64,000 nt of DNA from Rhizobium rosettiformans. Lineage in GTDB: Bacteria > Pseudomonadota > Alphaproteobacteria > Rhizobiales > Rhizobiaceae. Location: the NCBI RefSeq assembly GCF_016806065.1, contig NZ_CP032405.1:4244001-4308000 (forward strand), given 5' to 3'. The position numbers and the translations under genes were made by a program. The notes beneath the pieces are model-generated. The model was not told the DNA's origin. It did not search any database and saw nothing but the letters and a program-made list of their open reading frames with translations. Positions 25,342 through 34,295 of the stretch are shown one piece after another. The number at the start of each line of letters is the position of its first letter. Positions within the stretch are counted from its first letter, which is position 1.

Positions 25342-26814
25342 ATGACAGACTGCATTCGTTTCATCCTGAACGGCGAAGACATCGCCCTTACCAGCCTCGA
25401 TCCCACCGAGACGCTGCTCGACTTCCTGCGCCTGAAGCGTCGGCTGACCGGCTCAAAGGAAGGCTGCGCCGAGGGCGACTGCGGCGCCTGCACGGTGTTG
25501 GTCGGGCGGCTCGTCGCAGGACGGCTACAGTATCAGACGGTCAATGCCTGCATCCGCTTTGTCGGCTCATTGAACGCCACGCACGTTGTCACGGTCGAAC
25601 ACCTCGCAGCCAAGGACGGGACGCTGCATCCCGTGCAGCAGGCCATGGTCGACTGTCACGGCTCGCAATGCGGTTTCTGCACCCCGGGCTTCGTCATGTC
25701 GCTTTACGGGCTTTGGCTGACCTCGGAAAACCCCAGCCGTGCCGAGATCGAGCGCGCGCTTCAGGGCAATCTCTGTCGCTGCACGGGTTATGAGCCGATC
25801 GTTAAGGCTGCCGAACAGGTCGCCCGCATCCGCCCGTCTTCCCTCTTCGACCCGCTGGAACGCGAACGGGCCAACATCATCGCGCGGCTGGAAGAGATCT
25901 CGACCCGCGAGGCGATCGCGATCACAGGCCCCGATGGCCGGCGCCTCGTCGTGCCCGGCAGCGTCGAAGGGCTGGCCGAAACGCTGGCTACCCATCCCAA
26001 GGCGACCGTTGTCGCCGGCGCCACCGATGTCGGTCTTTGGGTCACCAAGCAGATGCGCGTGCTCGACCCTGTCGTCTTCATCAATCATCTGGAAGACCTG
26101 CGGAAGATCACCGTCACGCCAGAGGGCATCACGCTCGGCGCCGGTGTCAGCTATACCAGCGCCTTCGAAGCGCTGCGCCGCGAAATCCCCGCCTTCGGTC
26201 GTCTGATTGAACGCATCGGCGGCCAGCAGGTGCGCAACATGGGCACGATCGGCGGCAATATCGCCAACGGCTCGCCGATCGGCGATAGCCCGCCGGCCCT
26301 GATCGCGCTCTCCGCCACTGTCACCCTGCGCGCAGCCTCAGGCACCCGCACCATGCCGCTCGAAGATTTCTTCATCGACTACGGCAAGCAGGACCGCCAG
26401 CCGGGCGAATTCGTCCAAAGCATGTTTGTGCCCCGCCCGAAAGCTTCGAGTCACGTCGCGATCTACAAGATCACCAAACGCCGCGACGAGGACATCTCGG
26501 CGCTCTGCGGCGCCTTCCATCTGGAGAGCGATGCCGATGGCACGGTCACCCATATCCGCATCGCCTTCGGCGGCATGGCGGCAACCCCGAAACGCGCCCG
26601 CGCCGTCGAGGCAGCCCTTTACGGCAAGCCCTTCACCCAGGCGACCGTGGAAGCTGCCCGCGACGCCTTCGATCTCGACTACAAGCCGCTCACCGACTGG
26701 CGCGCCACGGCGGAATATCGCCAGCTGACGGCGAAGAACCTGCTGACGCGGTTTTTCCTGGAAGTGTCCGGCACGCCGCAGGAACTGCAGCGCTTTGCGG
26801 TGGAGGAGGCGTGA
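25342..26814 (+). CDS. xdhA: Xanthine dehydrogenase, small (FeS/FAD) subunit
   Basis: The 490-residue protein starts with a plant-type 2Fe-2S ferredoxin domain (EGCAEGDCGACTV as first cluster, with four cysteines) and the second all-helical cluster (SQCGFCTPGF and NLCRCTGYEPI). A linker follows, then the FAD domain with VAGATDVGLWVTKQ and QVRNMGTIGGNIANGSPIGDS. It is the electron-transfer subunit of the molybdenum xanthine dehydrogenase that converts hypoxanthine to xanthine and xanthine to urate using NAD. GGGGGAC lies upstream of the start. It is followed at once by xdhB, whose start overlaps its end region. Confidence 0.96.
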   Translation: MTDCIRFILNGEDIALTSLDPTETLLDFLRLKRRLTGSKEGCAEGDCGACTVLVGRLVAGRLQYQTVNACIRFVGSLNATHVVTVEHLAAKDGTLHPVQQAMVDCHGSQCGFCTPGFVMSLYGLWLTSENPSRAEIERALQGNLCRCTGYEPIVKAAEQVARIRPSSLFDPLERERANIIARLEEISTREAIAITGPDGRRLVVPGSVEGLAETLATHPKATVVAGATDVGLWVTKQMRVLDPVVFINHLEDLRKITVTPEGITLGAGVSYTSAFEALRREIPAFGRLIERIGGQQVRNMGTIGGNIANGSPIGDSPPALIALSATVTLRAASGTRTMPLEDFFIDYGKQDRQPGEFVQSMFVPRPKASSHVAIYKITKRRDEDISALCGAFHLESDADGTVTHIRIAFGGMAATPKRARAVEAALYGKPFTQATVEAARDAFDLDYKPLTDWRATAEYRQLTAKNLLTRFFLEVSGTPQELQRFAVEEA

Positions 26815-26816
26815 TC

Positions 26817-29153
26817 ATGGATAAGGCGACCTACGAGACGACGAAGTACATCAAGGGGCCGATGCACCAGTCGCTCCGGCATGATTCAGCGCACAAGCAT
26901 GTCGCCGGAAGTGCCGAATATATTGACGATATTCCAGAACCCGCAGGCCTCCTGCATGGTGCGCTTGGCATGGCGGACCGCGCCCATGCGGAGATCCTGT
27001 CGATCGATCTTTCGGCGGTGAAGGCCTATCCCGGCGTCGTCTGCGTGCTGACGGTCGACGACATCACCGGCGTCAACGACGTCTCCTCTGGCGGCCGCCA
27101 CGACGAGCCGCTGATCGCGACCGACAAAATCGAATTCCACGGCCAGACTATCTTCGCCGTCATTGCCGAAACCCGCGACGCAGCCCGAAAGGCCGCCCGT
27201 CTCGCCAAGGTCGAGTACCGCGACCTGCCCTTCTGGACCGATATCGACGGCGCGTTGGGAAATGGCAGTCCGCTCGTCACGCCGGGCATGACCCTGAAGC
27301 GCGGCACACCGGAGACCGAACTCGACAAGGCCAAACACCGCATCCAGAGTTCGATGCGCATCGGCGGCCAGGAACACTTTTATCTCGAAAGCCATATCGC
27401 TCTTGCCATCCCCGGCGAGGACGACGATGTCACCGTATGGTCCTCGACACAGCATCCGTCGGAGATCCAGCACATCGTCGGTCATGTGCTCGACATCCCC
27501 TCCAACGCCATCACCGTCAACACGCGGCGCATGGGCGGCGGCTTCGGCGGCAAGGAGACGCAAGGCAACCAGTTCGCGGCACTCGCCGCACTCGCCGCCA
27601 AGAAGCTGAAGCGCGCCGTCAAATTCCGCCCCGACCGCGACGAGGACATGGGCGTCACCGGCAAGCGCCACGACTTCAAGATGGATTTCGACGTCTCCTT
27701 CGACGATAGCGGAAGGATCCATGCGATCGAAGCCAATTTCGCCGCCCGCTGCGGCTATTCCTCCGACCTCTCCGGCCCGGTCACCGACCGCGCCCTCTTC
27801 CATGCAGACTCAAGCTATTTCTATCCGCATGTGAAACTGACCTCGCAGCCGCTGAAAACCCACACCGTTTCCAACACCGCCTATCGCGGCTTCGGCGGGC
27901 CGCAGGGCATGCTTGGGGCAGAGCGGGTGATCGAGGAGATCGCTTATGCGTTGGGCAAGGACCCGCTCGAGGTCCGCAAGGCCAATTTCTACGGCGAGAA
28001 GGGCTCCGGCCGAGACGTGACCCCCTACCACCAGCAGGTGGAAGACAACATCATCCTCAAGGTCGTGGAGGAGCTGGAAACCTCCTGCGACTACCAGGCC
28101 CGCCGCCAGGCGATCCTGGAGTTCAACCGGACCAGCCCCGTCATCAAGAAGGGCATCGCGCTCACACCGGTGAAATTCGGCATCTCCTTCACCATGACCG
28201 CCTTCAACCAGGCGGGCGCGCTCGTCCATATCTATCAGGACGGCTCGATCCATCTGAACCATGGCGGCACCGAAATGGGCCAGGGCCTCTACACCAAGGT
28301 CGCCCAGGTCGTTGCCGATTGCTTCCAGGTCGATGTCGACACGGTGAAGATTACCGCAACGACCACGGCCAAGGTGCCGAACACCTCGGCCACCGCCGCC
28401 TCTTCCGGCTCGGATCTGAACGGCATGGCAGCATGGGACGCCGCCCGGCAGATCAAGGAACGGCTGATCGCGTTCGCAGCCGAGAAGTATGCGGTCCCGG
28501 CCTCGGAGGTCGAGTTCTTGCCCAACCAGGTCCGCGTCGGCGGTGAGATCTTCTCCTTCGGCGACTTCGTCAAACAGGCCTATTTCGGCCGCGTCCAGTT
28601 GTCTGCCGCCGGCTTCTACAAGACACCGAAGATCCACTGGGACCGGGCTGCCGGTCGAGGCACACCCTTCTACTACTACGCTTACGGCGCCGCCTGCACG
28701 GAAGTCTCGATCGACACGCTGACGGGCGAATATCTGATGGAGCGCACCGACATTCTGCATGATGTCGGCAAGTCGCTCAATCCGGTCATCGACATAGGCC
28801 AGATCGAAGGCGGCTTCGTCCAGGGCATGGGCTGGCTGACGACGGAAGAACTCTGGTGGGACGGCAAGGGGCGCCTGCGCACCCACGCCCCCTCGACCTA
28901 CAAGATCCCGCTCGCTTCGGACCGGCCAAAGATCTTCAACACACGGCTCGTGCCCTGGTCTGAGAATACCGAGCCCACCATCGGCCGCTCCAAGGCCGTC
29001 GGTGAACCGCCGTTCATGCTGGCGATCTCGGTGCTGGAGGCGCTGTCGATGGCGGTGGCTTCGGTTGCCGATTACCGTGTTTGCCCAAGGCTTGATGCGC
29101 CGGCGACGCCGGAGCGCGTGCTGATGGCGGTGGAGAGGTTGAAGCGGGCCTAG
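26817..29153 (+). CDS. xdhB: Xanthine dehydrogenase, molybdenum-binding large subunit
   Basis: The protein has 778 residues and is the catalytic MoCo subunit. The glycine-rich molybdopterin motif is MGGGFGGKETQGNQ, then come AYRGFGGPQGM, HLNHGGTEMGQGLYTK and ATAASSGSDLNGMA, and the active-site glutamate is in VGEPPFMLAISVLEAL. These are the substrate and cofactor residues of XDH. GGAGGAGG at 26802-26809 sits nine bases before ATG 26817 but too near the GTG at 26811, so I use 26817. Its stop overlaps the end of a convergent membrane-protein gene by four bases. The chaperone xdhC lies beyond that gene. Confidence 0.96.
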   Translation: MDKATYETTKYIKGPMHQSLRHDSAHKHVAGSAEYIDDIPEPAGLLHGALGMADRAHAEILSIDLSAVKAYPGVVCVLTVDDITGVNDVSSGGRHDEPLIATDKIEFHGQTIFAVIAETRDAARKAARLAKVEYRDLPFWTDIDGALGNGSPLVTPGMTLKRGTPETELDKAKHRIQSSMRIGGQEHFYLESHIALAIPGEDDDVTVWSSTQHPSEIQHIVGHVLDIPSNAITVNTRRMGGGFGGKETQGNQFAALAALAAKKLKRAVKFRPDRDEDMGVTGKRHDFKMDFDVSFDDSGRIHAIEANFAARCGYSSDLSGPVTDRALFHADSSYFYPHVKLTSQPLKTHTVSNTAYRGFGGPQGMLGAERVIEEIAYALGKDPLEVRKANFYGEKGSGRDVTPYHQQVEDNIILKVVEELETSCDYQARRQAILEFNRTSPVIKKGIALTPVKFGISFTMTAFNQAGALVHIYQDGSIHLNHGGTEMGQGLYTKVAQVVADCFQVDVDTVKITATTTAKVPNTSATAASSGSDLNGMAAWDAARQIKERLIAFAAEKYAVPASEVEFLPNQVRVGGEIFSFGDFVKQAYFGRVQLSAAGFYKTPKIHWDRAAGRGTPFYYYAYGAACTEVSIDTLTGEYLMERTDILHDVGKSLNPVIDIGQIEGGFVQGMGWLTTEELWWDGKGRLRTHAPSTYKIPLASDRPKIFNTRLVPWSENTEPTIGRSKAVGEPPFMLAISVLEALSMAVASVADYRVCPRLDAPATPERVLMAVERLKRA

Positions 29154-30040
29154 CTCTGGCGTGTTGCTGCCCGCAACAGATAGAGAAAGGCCGCGAGGAT
29201 CAGCACCGGTAGAACCAGCAGCTTAACCAGATAGGCCGTGGCGATGCCGATCGATGCGGAGAAGAGGTCGGCCGAGATCGCGACGCCATCCTGAATCACC
29301 TGCGCATTCGCAGCGGCGGTGGCGGCCATGTCGGAGGCCGCCTGCAATGTCCCGGTAAAGGCCGAACCGAGGCGGTCGAACATCCCCTCCTCCGCAGGTG
29401 GAATCCGGTCGGTCGGAGACAGCGTCGGAAGCGCTGGCGCTGCCTCCCCCTCGATCCCGACCAAATCGTGCTGGCCGCTCATGCGATCCAGAACTTCCGT
29501 CGCATTGGTCCAGGCTCGGTCGGTGATCGCATCACCCGCATAAAAGGCGATCGTATAGGATGCAGGCAGGAGGACCGCCCCGAGCACGCCAAGGACGAGA
29601 ACGGCCCTGGCCAACCGGTTAAGGATGGGTGGCACCCGACGCGCGGTAAGGGTGAGCCCGGCGCAAAACAGCGCGCAAGCTCCCAGAGCGATCGACGCGA
29701 CCTTCGCGACCGGCACCAGAACGAGCGACAGGATGCCGGAGACGATCGCAAGGCCGAAGAGAAAGTCCACCAGGCGCTCGATCGTGTTGATGACAGGCTG
29801 CAGCAATTGCCCCGGGCTTGCGGTCACCGATGCGACGCCAACGCCGCCGGTGATATCGGCATCGCGCGCCACACTCATCACCGAATTCGCCACGCGCAAG
29901 GTCCCATAAAGCGCGCCGCTGCCAATCATGACGTCGCGGCTGAACCGGGCAGCAATGTCTGCCAGCGGATTGACGAGAAAGAGCGCCACCGCAAAGCAGG
30001 CAACGAGAAGCCAGATGATCGTTCCCTGCGTCCTGGTCAT
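29150..30040 (-). CDS. Hypothetical multi-pass membrane protein between xdhB and xdhC
   Basis: The 296-residue protein has an N-terminal membrane helix (GTIIWLLVACFAVALFLVNPL), a soluble stretch with glycine- and valine-rich character (ITGGVGVASVTASPG), three central helices (LLFGLAIVSGILSLVLVPVAKV-like, IALGACALFCAGLTL, AVLVLGVLGAVLLPASYTI), a periplasmic segment of about 100 residues, and a C-terminal helix (LVKLLVLPVLILAAFLYLLRA). I recognise no family. GGGAG lies just before ATG 30040, so the longer frame to 30085 is not used. Its opposite orientation inside the xdh cluster makes a dedicated role in xanthine oxidation doubtful. Confidence 0.68.
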   Translation of the reverse strand: MTRTQGTIIWLLVACFAVALFLVNPLADIAARFSRDVMIGSGALYGTLRVANSVMSVARDADITGGVGVASVTASPGQLLQPVINTIERLVDFLFGLAIVSGILSLVLVPVAKVASIALGACALFCAGLTLTARRVPPILNRLARAVLVLGVLGAVLLPASYTIAFYAGDAITDRAWTNATEVLDRMSGQHDLVGIEGEAAPALPTLSPTDRIPPAEEGMFDRLGSAFTGTLQAASDMAATAAANAQVIQDGVAISADLFSASIGIATAYLVKLLVLPVLILAAFLYLLRAATRQS

Positions 30041-30170
30041 TCGAACTCCCATGTCGTCGATGCGAAACCATAACATGGTCGGCATGTTACGGGCGCAGAG
30101 AAACCATGGTCGGATAAACCAAAAGCCACGCTGTCCAGTTCCCCGCCGAAAATGCTAGGATCGCCGCATC

Positions 30171-30974
30171 ATGAGCCTCACCACCCTCCGCGTATTCCTC
30201 GCCGCCCATCAAAACACCGTCCTCGTCGAGGTCGCCGAGACCAAGGGATCGACGCCGCGCGACAACGGCACGATCATGCTGGTCGCGGAAACCGCGCTGT
30301 GGGGCACGATCGGCGGCGGGTATCTGGAATTCCTGGCGATCGGCCATGCGCGCAGGCTGCTCAGCGGCGAGACGCTTGCTGCAACCCTTGACGTGCCGCT
30401 CGGCCCGGAGATCGGTCAGTGCTGCGGTGGACGGACACTTCTGAAGTTCACCCGGCTCGACAGGGACGGCAACCAGATACTCTTGCAACGCCTCGCCGAG
30501 GAGCGGTCACATTTCCCCGAGGTCATGGTCTTCGGCGCCGGCCATGTCGGCCTCGCGCTAGCCCAGGCACTCGCCCCTCTCCCGCTGAACGTCACGCTCA
30601 TCGACTCGCGGCCGGAAATCGATGGCGAACCGCCCGAAGGCATCACCTTCCGCCGCGTCGCCATGCCCGAGGCAGAGATCGGGAAGTTGAAACCCGGCGG
30701 TGCCGCCGTCATCCTCACCCACGATCATGCATTGGATTTTCTGATCGGCAAGGAAGCGCTTGAGCGCACCGACCTCGCCTATGTCGGCATGATCGGTTCG
30801 AAGACCAAGCGCGCTACCTTCGCTTCCTTCTTGGAGCGCGAGGGCGTGGGGCGTGCAAGCCTGGACCGGCTGACCCTGCCGATCGGCGGCAGCACGGTGA
30901 AGGACAAGCGCCCGGCCGTGATCGCGGCGATGGTCGCAGCCGAATTGCTGGGTGTGCTGCTGAATACAGAGTGA
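30171..30974 (+). CDS. xdhC: Xanthine dehydrogenase accessory protein XdhC
   Basis: This 267-residue XdhC/CoxI-family MoCo chaperone has the N-terminal motif ETKGSTPRDNGTIMLV, then GTIGGGYLEF and GQCCGGRTLL, whose paired cysteines bind molybdenum cofactor sulfur. A Rossmann domain begins VMVFGAGHVGLALAQAL, and the C-terminus has YVGMIGSKTKRATF. The family inserts sulfurated molybdenum cofactor into XdhB. The three xdh genes are separated by the opposed membrane gene, so xdhC must have its own promoter, somewhere in 30041-30170. Confidence 0.93.
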   Translation: MSLTTLRVFLAAHQNTVLVEVAETKGSTPRDNGTIMLVAETALWGTIGGGYLEFLAIGHARRLLSGETLAATLDVPLGPEIGQCCGGRTLLKFTRLDRDGNQILLQRLAEERSHFPEVMVFGAGHVGLALAQALAPLPLNVTLIDSRPEIDGEPPEGITFRRVAMPEAEIGKLKPGGAAVILTHDHALDFLIGKEALERTDLAYVGMIGSKTKRATFASFLEREGVGRASLDRLTLPIGGSTVKDKRPAVIAAMVAAELLGVLLNTE

Positions 30975-31026
30975 GTGACATGCGGAGCCGATTGGGTTTA
31001 TGCTGAAACCCAATCATGAGGATACC

Positions 31027-31287
31027 ATGGCCACCGGATCACACCTGACGATCGAACTCAACCAGGATGTCGAAGCGAAGCTGTTGGAGCTTTCCGCCGC
31101 GACCGATCGCAGCCAGGCGGAACTGGCAAACGTTGCGCTGATGAGCTATCTTGACCGGGAGCTGAAGACTGTCGACGGCATTCGCCGAGGGCTGGCTGAT
31201 ATCAAGAGCGGCGATCTTGTTGACCACGACAAAGCCATGGACGAGCTCGACGCCGTGATCGAAGCAGCCGAAGCGGCACGACTGTGA
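31027..31287 (+). CDS. CopG-like (ribbon-helix-helix) antitoxin
   Basis: The 86-residue protein starts MATGSHLTIELNQDVEAKLLELSAATDRSQAELAN with the short beta-strand and two helices of the CopG/Arc/MetJ DNA-binding fold, then an acidic helical C-terminus (DHDKAMDELDAVIEAAEAARL) suited to binding a toxin. The start at 31027 is preceded by GAGGATACC. Its TGA overlaps the following toxin frame's GTG by four bases. The coding frame is intact while the toxin is interrupted, so it may remain as an orphan antitoxin or repressor of its own promoter. Confidence 0.75.
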   Translation: MATGSHLTIELNQDVEAKLLELSAATDRSQAELANVALMSYLDRELKTVDGIRRGLADIKSGDLVDHDKAMDELDAVIEAAEAARL

Positions 31288-31592
31288 CGCGTCGGGTCCG
31301 ATGGACGCGAACGGCCCTCGATGACCTGAAATCCCAAATTGCCTTTATAGCAGCTGATCATCCGACGGCGGCTAGATTGGTTGCCAGGTAGATCCGATCG
31401 AGCGGAGAACTGCTGGGGCAGAAACCGACAGGACGTCCGGGACGTGTCACGGGGACATGGGAAAAATCGGTCCCCGGCCTCCCTTATATCCTCGCCTATA
31501 CGATGATAGCCGCCGAGACTCCTGAAACGGTCGTAATTCTTCGCGTGATCCATGCGGCCCGTGATTGGCAGTCAGAAAGCTGGCCAGCCTGA
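31284..31592 (+). pseudogene. ParE-type toxin gene with in-frame amber codon
   Basis: One reading frame from GTG 31284 to TGA 31590-31592 (102 codons) encodes a complete ParE-like protein: RRVRWTRTALDDLKSQIAFI (helix 1), ADHPTAARLVA, then after an in-frame TAG at 31389-31391 (codon 36) IRSSGELLGQKPTGRPGRVT, YILAYTM and VVILRVIHAARDW. Those blocks follow the family order (R-x-W-T-x-x-A-x-x-D-L, G-R-x-G-R-x-x-G-T and V-x-x-L-R-V-x-H). No frameshift is needed; one codon change disrupts it. ParE inhibits gyrase. With a truncated 35-residue product the toxin must be inactive unless the amber is suppressed. Confidence 0.82.
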
Positions 31593-31662
31593 CATGTGCA
31601 TGAAGTGCCTGATTCAAGACAGGAGAACCGCGCCTCAAGCACCTGATAAATCGAGAAATCTT

Positions 31663-31995
31663 TCATATCGATCCAAGCCGCATACGGTCAAGCAGCCGTC
31701 TCTGAGACGCCTCTATGCCCCGCTGCATGTCAGCCTCAGCCTCCAACCCCACGTCCCGTCTGAGGTCTTCGGGCAGCTCGTCCACCGAGAACCGCCGGCG
31801 CCGTTTGCCCGGCGAGAAGACACCCCGCAGCCATTGTTTGATACCCTCTGATCTGGGCATGAACCGTCCTATCGCGGACACCATCTCTGCCTCCACGCGT
31901 TTGATGTCGTCTTGTTTTATGACGCAATCATGCCCGCGGTTGCGGGCGCGATCCAATTCAATTACGCTTTCCATGGATAAAGAGAGCTGATCCAT
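31663..31995 (-). CDS. Small DUF1127-like protein divergent from LysR gene
   Basis: The protein of about 110 residues starts MDQLSLSMESVIELDRARN (or at the second Met, 31974). The C-terminal half contains FSVDELPEDLRRDVGLE, resembling the DUF1127 pattern L-x-x-L-x-x-L-x-R-D-I-G-L, preceded by basic KRRRRF. DUF1127 proteins in Agrobacterium affect phosphate and carbon physiology and RNA-related processes. The first start codon overlaps the ATG of the divergent LysR gene on the other strand (31993-31996). No good ribosome site supports either start. Pairing of DUF1127-like genes with GcvA-like regulators is common in rhizobia, which supports the call. Confidence 0.6.
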   Translation of the reverse strand: MDQLSLSMESVIELDRARNRGHDCVIKQDDIKRVEAEMVSAIGRFMPRSEGIKQWLRGVFSPGKRRRRFSVDELPEDLRRDVGLEAEADMQRGIEASQRRLLDRMRLGSI

Positions 31996-32911
31996 GAAAC
32001 TGTCGCGACAACTGCCGCTAAACGCGCTTCGTGTCTTCGAGGCCGTCGGGCGGCTCATGAGTTTCACCCGCGCGGGCGACGAGCTCGGCATGACCCAGAC
32101 GGCCGTCAGCTATCAGATCAAGCTGCTGGAGGAGCATGTCGGAGAGCCACTGTTCTGGCGCCGACCACGGCAGATAGGGCTGACGGAGACGGGCCAGCGG
32201 TTGCATCCAAAAGTGGCGGAAGCGCTCGGCCTTATGGCGGATGCTGTCGCGGACGCCAGGCAGGAGGCGGAAGACATTTTGGAGATCCGCTCGACGCCGA
32301 CCTTTGCCTCACATTGGCTGGCGCGCCATATCGGAGCCTTCCAGCTTCAGCATCCGGGTTTGGCCGTACGCATCCTACGCATCGAAAAACCGATGGACCT
32401 TCGCGAGGACAATGCCGATGTCGCCATCTGGCGCGGCGAGAGACCACCGGCGGATCTGGAGGCGCAGGAGCTTTTCCGCCTGCAGTTCGCGCCCATGCTG
32501 AGCCCGAAGCTGGCCGAAACCATCGGCGGCGTGAAGACGCCGGCAGATTTTCTCAAACTGCCACTGATCATCGGTGGCGGCGAATGGTGGCGGGCATGGC
32601 TCAAGGCTGCCGGCATCGACAACACGAGCCTTGGCATCACCACAATCGATACCTATGGCGCGCTGGACCTAGAAGGAAACGCGGCCATTGCCGGCCATGG
32701 CGTGGCGCTTCTCAGCCGTTTCTTCCACCAAGATGATCTTGATGCCGGCCGTCTGATCATGCCGTTCGACATTTCCAAGAAAGACGACAAGACCTACTGG
32801 CTGGTCTATCCGAAAAGCCGGCGCAAATCGGCTAAGGTGCAGGCATTCCGCCAATGGATGAATGAAACGCTGCCGCCCTGGATCGCACCTGCGGGATCAG
32901 CTGATCAATAA
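31994..32911 (+). CDS. LysR-type regulator (GcvA-like)
   Basis: The 305-residue regulator starts SRQLPLNALRVFEAVGRLMSF, with the winged helix-turn-helix DELGMTQTAVSYQIKLLEEHVG typical of the GcvA/AmpR subgroup. The effector domain opens with DILEIRSTPTFASHWLARHI and contains ENADVAIWRG and EGNAAIAGHGVALLSRFF. The ligand is unknown. It is divergent from the DUF1127-like gene and 151 bases upstream of puuD in the same direction, so it could control either; regulation of urate catabolism is an inference from location. Confidence 0.86.
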   Translation: MKLSRQLPLNALRVFEAVGRLMSFTRAGDELGMTQTAVSYQIKLLEEHVGEPLFWRRPRQIGLTETGQRLHPKVAEALGLMADAVADARQEAEDILEIRSTPTFASHWLARHIGAFQLQHPGLAVRILRIEKPMDLREDNADVAIWRGERPPADLEAQELFRLQFAPMLSPKLAETIGGVKTPADFLKLPLIIGGGEWWRAWLKAAGIDNTSLGITTIDTYGALDLEGNAAIAGHGVALLSRFFHQDDLDAGRLIMPFDISKKDDKTYWLVYPKSRRKSAKVQAFRQWMNETLPPWIAPAGSADQ

Positions 32912-33062
32912 GCCATGTCCCACACATAGAAGCGGCGCAACATGTCCTCGTTGAGATCGAGATAAAGTGTGGGAGTAGTCGTTGTTGCAGCGCACTCTCC
33001 CTCTTTCCTTCATGGCAAAATTTTCGCAATGTGGCTGGTCGGGAATGTGAAGGAATTCTGCA

Positions 33063-34295
33063 ATGTATGAATACGCGATTGCCTGGGAATGGCTGAACTT
33101 TGCCGTCCGCTGGCTGCACGTCATCACGGCCATCGCCTGGATCGGCTCGTCCTTCTATTTCATTGCGCTCGATCTCGGCCTGGTGAAGCGCCCAGGCCTG
33201 CCCGTCGGCGCCTATGGCGAGGAATGGCAGGTGCATGGCGGCGGCTTCTACCATATCCAGAAGTACCTGGTCGCGCCCGCCTCAATGCCGGAGCATCTGA
33301 CCTGGTTCAAATGGGAAAGCTATGCCACCTGGCTCTCGGGCTTCGCACTGCTCGCCGTGGTCTATTATGGCGGCGCCGATCTCTTCCTCATCGACCGCAC
33401 GGTCCTCGATATCGAACCATGGCAGGCCATTGCCCTGTCCGTCGGGTCGCTGGCCGTCGGCTGGATCCTCTATGATCTCCTGTGCAAGTCGCCGCTCGGC
33501 CGCAACACTTGGGGCCTGATGGCCTTTCTCTATGTCGTGCTGATCGCCATGGCATGGGGATATACGCAAGTGTTCACCGGCCGCGCCGCCTTCCTGCATC
33601 TCGGTGCGTTTACCGCCACCATCATGTCGGCCAATGTCTTCTTCATCATCATCCCGAACCAGAAGATCGTCGTCGCCGACTTGATCGCTGGCCGCACGCC
33701 CGATCCGAAATACGGCGTGATCGCCAAGCAGCGCTCGCTGCACAACAACTACCTGACGTTGCCCGTCATCTTCTTCATGCTGTCGAACCATTATCCGCTG
33801 GCCTTTGCCACGGAGTTCAACTGGATCATCGCAGCCCTCGTCTTCCTGATGGGCGTCACCATCCGCCACTGGTTCAACACCACCCATGCCCGCAAGGGCA
33901 AGCCGACCTGGACCTGGCTGGTAACGGTACTGCTCTTCATCGTCATCATGTGGCTCTCGACGGTGCCAAAGGTGCTGACGGGCGAGGAAGAGCAGGTGGG
34001 GCTTTCGACCCGTGAACAGACCTTTGTTGCAAACGGCCATTTCGAAGCCGTGCGCGATGTCGTACAGGGCCGCTGTTCGATGTGCCACGCAGCCGAACCC
34101 GTCTGGGAAGGCATTGCGCGGGCACCGAAGAACGTGAAACTCGAGACGGACGGCGAGATCGCTGCCCATGCCCGTGAAATCTATCTCCAGGCCGGCCGCA
34201 GCCATGCCATGCCGCCCGGGAACATCACCGATCTCTCGAGCGAAGAGCGCAAGCTGCTCGTCGCCTGGTACGAGACGACGGTTGAAGGCAAATGA
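33063..34295 (+). CDS. puuD: Membrane-bound urate oxidase with C-terminal cytochrome c (PuuD)
   Basis: The protein has 410 residues. Eight or so membrane helices (LNFAVRWLHVITAIAWIGSSFYF, LSGFALLAVVYYGG, GLMAFLYVVLIAMAWGY) form the PuuD domain, with family motifs YHIQKYLVAP, WFKWESYATWLSG and VFFIIIPNQKIV. A periplasmic cytochrome c domain follows: CSMCH at about residues 338-342 binds haem and the methionine ligand lies in HAMPPGN. The family oxidises urate to 5-hydroxyisourate, passing electrons to the respiratory chain instead of making peroxide. It overlaps guaD by four bases and is probably co-transcribed. The start follows GGAATTC weakly, but the conserved helix begins here. Confidence 0.94.
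   Translation: MYEYAIAWEWLNFAVRWLHVITAIAWIGSSFYFIALDLGLVKRPGLPVGAYGEEWQVHGGGFYHIQKYLVAPASMPEHLTWFKWESYATWLSGFALLAVVYYGGADLFLIDRTVLDIEPWQAIALSVGSLAVGWILYDLLCKSPLGRNTWGLMAFLYVVLIAMAWGYTQVFTGRAAFLHLGAFTATIMSANVFFIIIPNQKIVVADLIAGRTPDPKYGVIAKQRSLHNNYLTLPVIFFMLSNHYPLAFATEFNWIIAALVFLMGVTIRHWFNTTHARKGKPTWTWLVTVLLFIVIMWLSTVPKVLTGEEEQVGLSTREQTFVANGHFEAVRDVVQGRCSMCHAAEPVWEGIARAPKNVKLETDGEIAAHAREIYLQAGRSHAMPPGNITDLSSEERKLLVAWYETTVEGK

Noticed and set aside
31389..31391. Amber codon in the toxin gene as a recoded pyrrolysine or other programmed read-through site
   Set aside because: There are no pyrrolysine genes in view, the family has no conserved special residue here, and toxin decay is the simpler explanation.
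32918..32974. TCCCACAC and GTGTGGGA inverted repeat upstream of puuD
   Set aside because: The 8-bp arms are 41 bases apart, too far for a typical operator and not convincing as a hairpin; this may be chance.
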